From NCBI GenBank assembly GCA_964650285.1, contig CAZYSP010000024.1:1-7754 (forward strand): DNA of 7,754 nucleotides, given 5' to 3'. The DNA comes from JACPJP01 sp964650285 (GTDB taxonomy: Archaea > Nanobdellota > Nanobdellia > Woesearchaeales > GW2011-AR4). The notes beneath the pieces are model-generated. The model was not told the origin of the DNA and made no database searches. It worked only from the letters and a program-made list of their open reading frames with translations. Shown here piece by piece: positions 5,665 to 7,754 of the stretch; the stretch's first letter is position 1; each line of letters opens with the position of its first letter. Both the position numbers and the translations under genes were made by a program.

Positions 5665-5879
5665 AAGAGCACTGTTCAAAAAGTACGGCTGTGCCTAGTG
5701 AACGCGACGAGCGACTGCGAGTCGCTCGCAATTCACGGGGAGGTGGGTGGGAATAACATGCAAAGACATTAATAAAAATGCCGTGTATGTGCACGAAATA
5801 ATATTTACCAAATGAAATCAAGATGCGACATTTTGGATTCAGTCCGCTCTGACACAGCCCTCTAAATAGGAAATTTTTT
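5665..5879 (+). ncRNA. Candidate structured non-coding RNA, unrecognised family
   Basis: This segment is not explained by any good protein gene and is much richer in G and C (especially 5684-5751) than the AT-rich surroundings. It folds locally: hairpin A spans 5694-5739, with a nine-pair apical stem CGAGCGACT/AGTCGCTCG around a GCG loop, an asymmetric internal loop (5703-5707 against 5729-5731), five pairs GTGAA/TTCAC, a bulged A and three more pairs. Hairpin B is CGTG/CACG at 5782-5795. Hairpin C is CCAAATG (5808-5814) with CATTTTGG (5829-5836), one T bulged. GGCTGTG (5687-5693) can pair with CACAGCC (5853-5859) to close the whole. A TATA box precedes it and a T6 run (5874-5879) follows. 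I looked for signatures of RNase P RNA, SRP RNA, 5S rRNA, box C/D guides and fluoride riboswitches and found none. Ends are estimates. It could instead be a long structured leader of the small membrane gene downstream. Confidence 0.45.
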
Positions 5880-5885
5880 ATATTC
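5869..5885 (+). promoter_or_regulatory. BRE/TATA promoter of the small membrane protein gene (also T-run)
   Basis: GGAAA (5869-5873) followed by TTTTTTATATTC (5874-5885) has the form of a purine-rich BRE plus TATA box. Its centre lies about 27 bases before the ATG at 5908, predicting a leaderless or nearly leaderless mRNA. The same T6 run could end the upstream RNA, so the element may serve both purposes. Confidence 0.45.
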
Positions 5886-5907
5886 TATAATACCTTAATA
5901 GGTTAAA

Positions 5908-6096
5908 ATGAAAGGCCGTGCAGCATATAGTAGCGCAACTATATTTTCACTAATGGTCAGTCTTTTATTAGATGGCTTGGGTCTTCTTTGGATATTTGTC
6001 GGACTCTGGGATGGTATTTCTAAAGTCATCGTTAAGGGAATTATAATACTCCTTGTTGGGTTTGGTATTGGCGCTATAGCGAATTTCTTAAAATAA
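5908..6096 (+). CDS. Small two-helix membrane protein of unknown function
   Basis: A 62-residue hydrophobic protein. After a short basic N-terminus (MKGR) it shows two likely membrane helices, about residues 11-34 (with an Asp at 22 inside the helix, followed by LLWIFVGLW) and about 39-61 (IVKGIIILLVGFGIGAIANF, glycine-rich). The short charged turn WDGISK joins them, giving a helical hairpin. No domain is recognised. Support for coding comes from the coherent hydrophobic pattern, a full frame from ATG to TAA, and a promoter-like element at the leaderless distance; a true Shine-Dalgarno is missing. It converges on cbf5 with 25 bases between the stop codons. Function is unknown; small proteins of this kind are common in DPANN-like genomes. 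Confidence 0.65.
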   Translation: MKGRAAYSSATIFSLMVSLLLDGLGLLWIFVGLWDGISKVIVKGIIILLVGFGIGAIANFLK

Positions 6097-6121
6097 ATAG
6101 AATTCCTTTGGTTTATTATTG

Positions 6122-7108
6122 CTATACTATTTTGTAAACCCCGGGCTCCATAAAAACTTTTTCTGTCTTGACTGCTGAACCTTTCTCTTTCTTTAGAATA
6201 TTATCAGAATCTAACGTAGCAGTCCCTAAAGCTATTAATTCATCTTTCAAAGTCATAATTGCTACTATGTTATTTTTATTTATTTCATCATTTAATTTGC
6301 TTATTCCAGGAATGTTTAAATCAGCACCATGGCATAAATTATCTACAGTTGTGTCAAAAACCCATATTTTCGGTAAATGCTTTATGGCATTTTCTATTGT
6401 CTGTATAATTTTTCTTAAGAATTTGTCATTTTTTTCATTTTTATAGAAATAATATGCATCAGTTAAATCCTGTAATGTAAATAATGTTTCTTCATTAAAA
6501 GGACCTGCTTTTGTTCTTCTAAGCTCGAGCATATGAGCTCCTGTTTTTAGTTTTTGCCCTAAATCATGAATTAGTTTTCTTATGTAAGTACCCGCCTCAC
6601 AACCTACAATAAACAAAACATCTTTTTCTTCTTTCTCAATAATGTCAAAATAATAAATTTCTCTTTCTCTTTTTACTCTTTTTACAGAGCTTTTTAAAGG
6701 AGGGATTTGCTTTATTTTACCTGTAAAATTATTTTTTATTGTTTCCCTTAATTTTGTCTCACCAACATCTTTATGCAGGTGCATTATTCCAATATATTCC
6801 TTTCCGGATTTAAGCAGTGTCTGCACAATTCTTGTAGCTCTGCCTAATGCTACTGGCAAAACTCCATGAACATGAGGATCTAAAGTTCCTGAATGACCGC
6901 TTTTATTTATATTAAGAATTTTCTGCACATAATCACTCACCTGATGAGAAGTAGGGCCTTGGCATTTGTTTATATTAACAACACCATAATTAATTATTTC
7001 TTCTGTTGTTCTTTCTTCTGGTTTGCAGCCTAGCTTGCTGTCAGTTTTTGCTTGTTTTTTTATAAGAATTTCTCTTTTTACTTTTTCAAATGGCAATAAC
7101 TTAGTCAT
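6122..7108 (-). CDS. cbf5: H/ACA RNP pseudouridine synthase Cbf5 (dyskerin/TruB family)
   Basis: Catalytic subunit of archaeal H/ACA RNPs, which convert uridines in rRNA (and U55 of tRNA) to pseudouridine, working with L7Ae, Nop10, Gar1 and guide RNAs. The 328 residues contain the N-terminal part EILIKK...YGVVNINK (13-48), the guide motif GPTSHQVSDYVQKIL (51-65), the catalytic block HSGTLDPHVHGVLPVALGRATR (72-93) with catalytic D77, PPLKSSVKR (136-144), the VGCEAGTYIRKLIHDLG segment (168-184), GAHMLELRRTKAGPF (190-204), and a C-terminal PUA domain (about 248-325, HGADLNIPGI and IVAIMTLKDELIALGTA). Archaeal Cbf5 usually reads NLDKPxGPTSH; here it is NINKCQGPTSH. No ribosome-binding site precedes the ATG, and a TATA box lies at leaderless distance. 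Nop10 and Gar1 are not in the window. Confidence 0.97.
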   Translation of the reverse strand: MTKLLPFEKVKREILIKKQAKTDSKLGCKPEERTTEEIINYGVVNINKCQGPTSHQVSDYVQKILNINKSGHSGTLDPHVHGVLPVALGRATRIVQTLLKSGKEYIGIMHLHKDVGETKLRETIKNNFTGKIKQIPPLKSSVKRVKREREIYYFDIIEKEEKDVLFIVGCEAGTYIRKLIHDLGQKLKTGAHMLELRRTKAGPFNEETLFTLQDLTDAYYFYKNEKNDKFLRKIIQTIENAIKHLPKIWVFDTTVDNLCHGADLNIPGISKLNDEINKNNIVAIMTLKDELIALGTATLDSDNILKKEKGSAVKTEKVFMEPGVYKIV

Positions 7109-7130
7109 ATAGATTGGAAAAAAATATTGA

Positions 7131-7138
7131 TTTAATAA
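7131..7138 (-). promoter_or_regulatory. Probable TATA box of cbf5 (leaderless)
   Basis: Minus-strand TTATTAAA is centred about 26 bases before the cbf5 ATG at 7108. With no Shine-Dalgarno in between, transcription would start at or next to the start codon. Confidence 0.4.
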
Positions 7139-7164
7139 GGTTGTTGTTTAGAATAACAAAACAC

Positions 7165-7174
7165 TTATATATAT
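7165..7174 (+). promoter_or_regulatory. TATA box of the small basic protein gene (leaderless)
   Basis: TTATATATAT, preceded by A-rich AACAAAACAC as a possible BRE, is centred about 25 bases before the ATG at 7194, predicting a leaderless or near-leaderless mRNA. AGGGA at 7182-7186 is only a weak Shine-Dalgarno. Confidence 0.5.
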
Positions 7175-7193
7175 CCAGTTTAGGGAATATTGT

Positions 7194-7397
7194 ATGGCAA
7201 AACTGCATACAAGGCAGAGAAGAAAGTTAAAGATGCATGGTGTCAGAGGCAGGAACAGGAAAAAAAGACCTAAAACCTTTAAGTCAGAAGAAGCTGCAAA
7301 AAAATATGCAGAAGCCAAAAGCATAAAAAATTATAAATTGGTCGATCTGGCATTTTCCAGCCCTAAGAGGAAAAAACTAAAGATTGTTGTTGAATGA
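7194..7397 (+). CDS. Small, very basic protein, probably RNA- or ribosome-associated
   Basis: A 67-residue protein. Residues 1-28 are dense in Arg/Lys (HTRQRRKLKMHGVRGRNRKKRPK), resembling the unstructured RNA-binding tails of archaeal ribosomal proteins. Residues 29-53 form a likely helix-turn-strand, FKSEEAAKKYAEAKSIKNYKLVDL, and the protein closes with a basic strand KKLKIVVE. I do not recognise it as a named ribosomal protein; the second part resembles a small conserved module in uncharacterised archaeal proteins. The gene is divergent from cbf5, with back-to-back leaderless promoters in an 85-base gap, and is followed at once by a T7 run, so it is a single-gene transcript. An RNA- or ribosome-binding role is inferred from composition and neighbourhood only. 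Confidence 0.8.
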   Translation: MAKLHTRQRRKLKMHGVRGRNRKKRPKTFKSEEAAKKYAEAKSIKNYKLVDLAFSSPKRKKLKIVVE

Positions 7398-7404
7398 TTT
7401 TTTT
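7398..7404 (+). terminator. T-run terminator after the small basic protein gene
   Basis: Seven consecutive T begin directly after the TGA stop at 7395-7397, the typical archaeal intrinsic termination signal. The 42-base gap to the convergent nuclease gene holds nothing else convincing. Confidence 0.55.
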
Positions 7405-7439
7405 AATTGTTCTAGTACTTTATCTAGATAAGAAATCTT

Positions 7440-7754
7440 TTATTTTCCGCTCTCATCTGCCCATTTGCAATATTCGCATTCTTCACTTGCTTCTGGAATC
7501 TTATCTTTTAACACTTCAAGGGCATTTTTAAATATATTTTCTGCATTCTCTATGCTTACCTTCATCTTTATCAGATCAGTATTGAAAACAACATCGCCAT
7601 TTTCATTTACTTTGTCTGGATGATAGAACAATAGATAAGCGTAATCCTCTGTCTTGTAGTTGTTTTTTCTCAATAGCAGGTTGTATATGTCCATCTGGTT
7701 CTGGTAGTGTTCATGGGTGTCTTCCTTTAATGGATAGCCTCTTGTCTTGTAGTC
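7440..7754 (-). CDS. PD-(D/E)XK nuclease, RecB/Cas4-like, C-terminal part (partial)
   Basis: The frame runs off the right edge of the window; 104 residues are visible, longer than the ATG at 7694 alone would give. The first visible residues are DYKTRGYP, whose D-Y-K matches the (D/E)xK motif of the PD-(D/E)XK catalytic core. They are followed by QMDIY (residues 20-24), the QxxxY motif typical of RecB-family nucleases, and then by a helix-strand region YAYLLFYHP. The C-terminus holds CEYCKWA (CxxC). In Cas4/AddB-type nucleases, C-terminal cysteines plus one N-terminal cysteine bind an iron-sulphur cluster; here only two cysteines are seen after the core and the N-terminus lies outside, so cluster binding cannot be judged. 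A stand-alone DNA-repair-type exonuclease is likely; no cas genes are nearby. Confidence 0.8.
   Translation of the reverse strand, partial: DYKTRGYPLKEDTHEHYQNQMDIYNLLLRKNNYKTEDYAYLLFYHPDKVNENGDVVFNTDLIKMKVSIENAENIFKNALEVLKDKIPEASEECEYCKWADESGK

Noticed and set aside
5758..5772. Four-codon frame after the GGAGGTG-like sequence
   Set aside because: Spacing of 12 bases and only four codons; too little to call a gene or leader peptide.
5567..5821. 84-residue frame on the minus strand across the candidate RNA
   Set aside because: Low-complexity, Ser/Arg- and Tyr/Phe-rich translation, no ribosome-binding site, and it overlaps the ftsZ promoter and the hairpins; it looks like a chance frame.
5835..5863. 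Minus-strand string resembling a tRNA D-arm (GTCAGAGCGGAC)
   Set aside because: No matching anticodon stem, T-arm or acceptor pairing could be built around it.
5812..5865. 17-codon frame ATG...TAA on the plus strand inside the candidate RNA
   Set aside because: No ribosome-binding site and no recognisable peptide; it coincides with hairpin C.
5665..5879. RNase P RNA, SRP RNA, 5S rRNA or H/ACA guide as identity of the candidate RNA
   Set aside because: The conserved cores (GGAAAG and ACAGAA of RNase P, the SRP domain IV loop, the 5S CCGAAC region) are missing, and no clear guide hairpin plus terminal ACA could be placed.
7421..7430. Palindrome TATCTAGATA between convergent genes
   Set aside because: No loop space for a terminator hairpin and mostly A/T; no supporting context.
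1..7754. CRISPR array, insertion sequence or other mobile element
   Set aside because: No spaced direct repeats, transposase or integrase frame, or terminal inverted repeats were seen; the Cas4-like nuclease has no cas neighbours in view.

Overview
This is a stretch of an AT-rich archaeal chromosome, most likely from a DPANN-type lineage (Woesearchaeota/Pacearchaeota-like; the lineage is inferred from the style of the proteins and the compact layout, not proven). The archaeal assignment itself is firm: Pop5 of RNase P, an alpha-type 20S proteasome subunit, SBDS, the Rrp4/Rrp41/Rrp42 exosome, a dyskerin-type Cbf5 with PUA domain, FtsZ, and TATA-type promoters.

Layout. (1) Bases 3-4440, plus strand: the archaeal exosome 'superoperon', in the order (tail of an upstream gene)-pop5-psmA-SBDS-rrp4-rrp41-rrp42-DUF357. 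Genes overlap or are separated by a few to 44 bases. The operon groups RNA processing, ribosome maturation and protein degradation. The usual euryarchaeal continuation (ribosomal protein L37Ae, RpoP, prefoldin) is not seen after rrp42; a small DUF357 protein stands there. (2) Bases 4451-5518, minus strand: ftsZ, convergent with the operon, with a strong Shine-Dalgarno and a TATA box covered by an inverted repeat. (3) Bases 5519-5907: a 389-base stretch without a convincing protein gene. It carries the ftsZ promoter, and then a GC-rich, hairpin-rich segment (about 5665-5879) with its own upstream TATA box and a terminal T-run. This is the best candidate for something undescribed in the window: an unrecognised structured non-coding RNA. 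(4) Bases 5908-6096: a small two-helix membrane protein of unknown function. (5) Bases 6122-7108, minus strand: cbf5, the pseudouridine synthase of H/ACA RNPs. (6) Bases 7194-7397, plus strand: a very basic 67-residue protein, divergent from cbf5 with two apparently leaderless promoters in the 85-base gap. (7) Bases 7440-7754, minus strand: the C-terminal part of a PD-(D/E)XK (RecB/Cas4-like) nuclease cut by the window edge.

Together most genes are core information-processing and division housekeeping. No CRISPR array, insertion sequence, tRNA or rRNA was found. The points worth a second look are the candidate RNA at 5665-5879, the Shine-Dalgarno displayed in the loop of an all-A/U hairpin before SBDS, the inverted repeat over the ftsZ promoter, and the unannotated small proteins.
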